NCBI RefSeq assembly: GCF_900100185.1
Contig: NZ_FNEN01000004.1
Coordinates: 62,001 to 126,000, forward strand
Direction: 5' to 3'
From: Natribacillus halophilus
GTDB lineage: Bacteria > Bacillota > Bacilli > Bacillales > Marinococcaceae
Length of the DNA stretch: 64,000 nucleotides
Shown: positions 63,887 through 64,000 of the stretch, piece by piece
Position numbering within the stretch: position 1 is the first letter of the stretch
Layout of the letters: each line of letters begins with the position of its first letter
Notes under the pieces: generated by a model
Databases searched by the model: none
What the model was told of the DNA's origin: nothing
The model's input: the letters and a program-made list of their open reading frames with translations, nothing else
Position numbers and translations under genes: made by a program

Positions 63887-64000
63887 ATGCTGAAAATCAC
63901 CGATCTGCAATCGAAAGAAGTGGTGAACGTTCAGACCGGAAAAAGACTGGGTTCTTTGGGGGATGTGGACATAAACTTGACGACCGGGGCTATCGATTAC
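63887..64000 (+). CDS. ylmC: YlmC/YmxH family PRC-barrel protein (3' end outside window)
   Basis: Only the first 38 residues are visible: MLKITDLQSKEVVNVQTGKR then LGSLGDVDINLTTGAIDY. This is the start of a PRC-barrel domain as found in the YlmC/YmxH sporulation-associated family. ATG 63887 follows GGGAGGCG by about 7 bases. Its position after sigG matches B. subtilis ylmC. Function not established. Confidence 0.85.
   Translation, partial: MLKITDLQSKEVVNVQTGKRLGSLGDVDINLTTGAIDY

Overview
The window reads as chromosomal core DNA from a spore-forming Bacillaceae species. Gene order follows the Bacillus subtilis pdh - yla - cta - ylb - dcw - spoIIG segment closely, and most identifications rest on both protein similarity recalled from that family and this synteny. 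The proteins are markedly acidic (Glu/Asp runs in PdhC, CtaC, the deacetylase lipoprotein and both PBPs). A bacterial voltage-gated Na+ channel and a caa3-type oxidase are also present. Together these suggest a moderately halophilic or alkaliphilic bacillus; that is an inference and no species is named.

Layout. 1-3.6 kb: pyruvate dehydrogenase operon (pdhB partial, pdhC, pdhD). 3.7-5.4 kb: Slp-like lipoprotein, a polysaccharide-deacetylase-like lipoprotein, and an SR1-type dual-function RNA encoding the SR1P peptide behind a promoter with CcpN-like operators. 5.6-13.6 kb: yktA, yktB, a small ORF, yktC (inositol monophosphatase), ylaF, typA, ylaH, ylaI, phoH-type ylaK, ylaL, ylaN. 13.7-25.5 kb: pycA, an Eis-like acetyltransferase, heme A genes ctaA/ctaB, oxidase genes ctaCDEF and a DUF420 (YozB/CtaM-like) protein. 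25.5-30 kb: YugN-like, YlbD, YlbE, a secreted protein of unknown function, YlbF, DarB-like CBS protein, a one-TM protein of unknown function, aspartate kinase. 30-34.5 kb, minus strand: Na+ channel, then proB-proA-proC behind a proline T-box. 34.6-44.4 kb: ylbG, a ylbH-leader-like RNA, rsmD, coaD, ylbJ, ylbK, ylbL, tmcAL, ylbN, rpmF, gerR, bshC. 44.9-60.9 kb: dcw cluster mraZ-rsmH-ftsL-pbpB-spoVD-murE-mraY-murD-spoVE-murG-divIB-ftsA-ftsZ. 61-64 kb: spoIIGA-sigE-sigG and the start of a YlmC/YmxH-like gene.

How it works together. The left half is central carbon and respiratory metabolism: pyruvate to acetyl-CoA, pyruvate to oxaloacetate, heme A synthesis and terminal oxidase. It also carries two candidate control points on carbon flow, the CcpN/SR1 unit and DarB, which in B. 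subtilis acts on PycA. The right half builds peptidoglycan precursors and the divisome, then leads straight into the mother-cell and forespore sigma factors.

No mobile-element transposase, prophage, CRISPR array or defence island was seen. The least explained signal is intergenic. One dispersed family of about 90 bp with two hairpins has seven full or partial copies, usually just after a terminator. A second set consists of 52-bp-period paired units at four loci. Several genes expected from B. subtilis synteny are absent at their usual places (ftsW, ctaG, murB, ylxW/ylxX, speA), and rsmH has no standard start codon.
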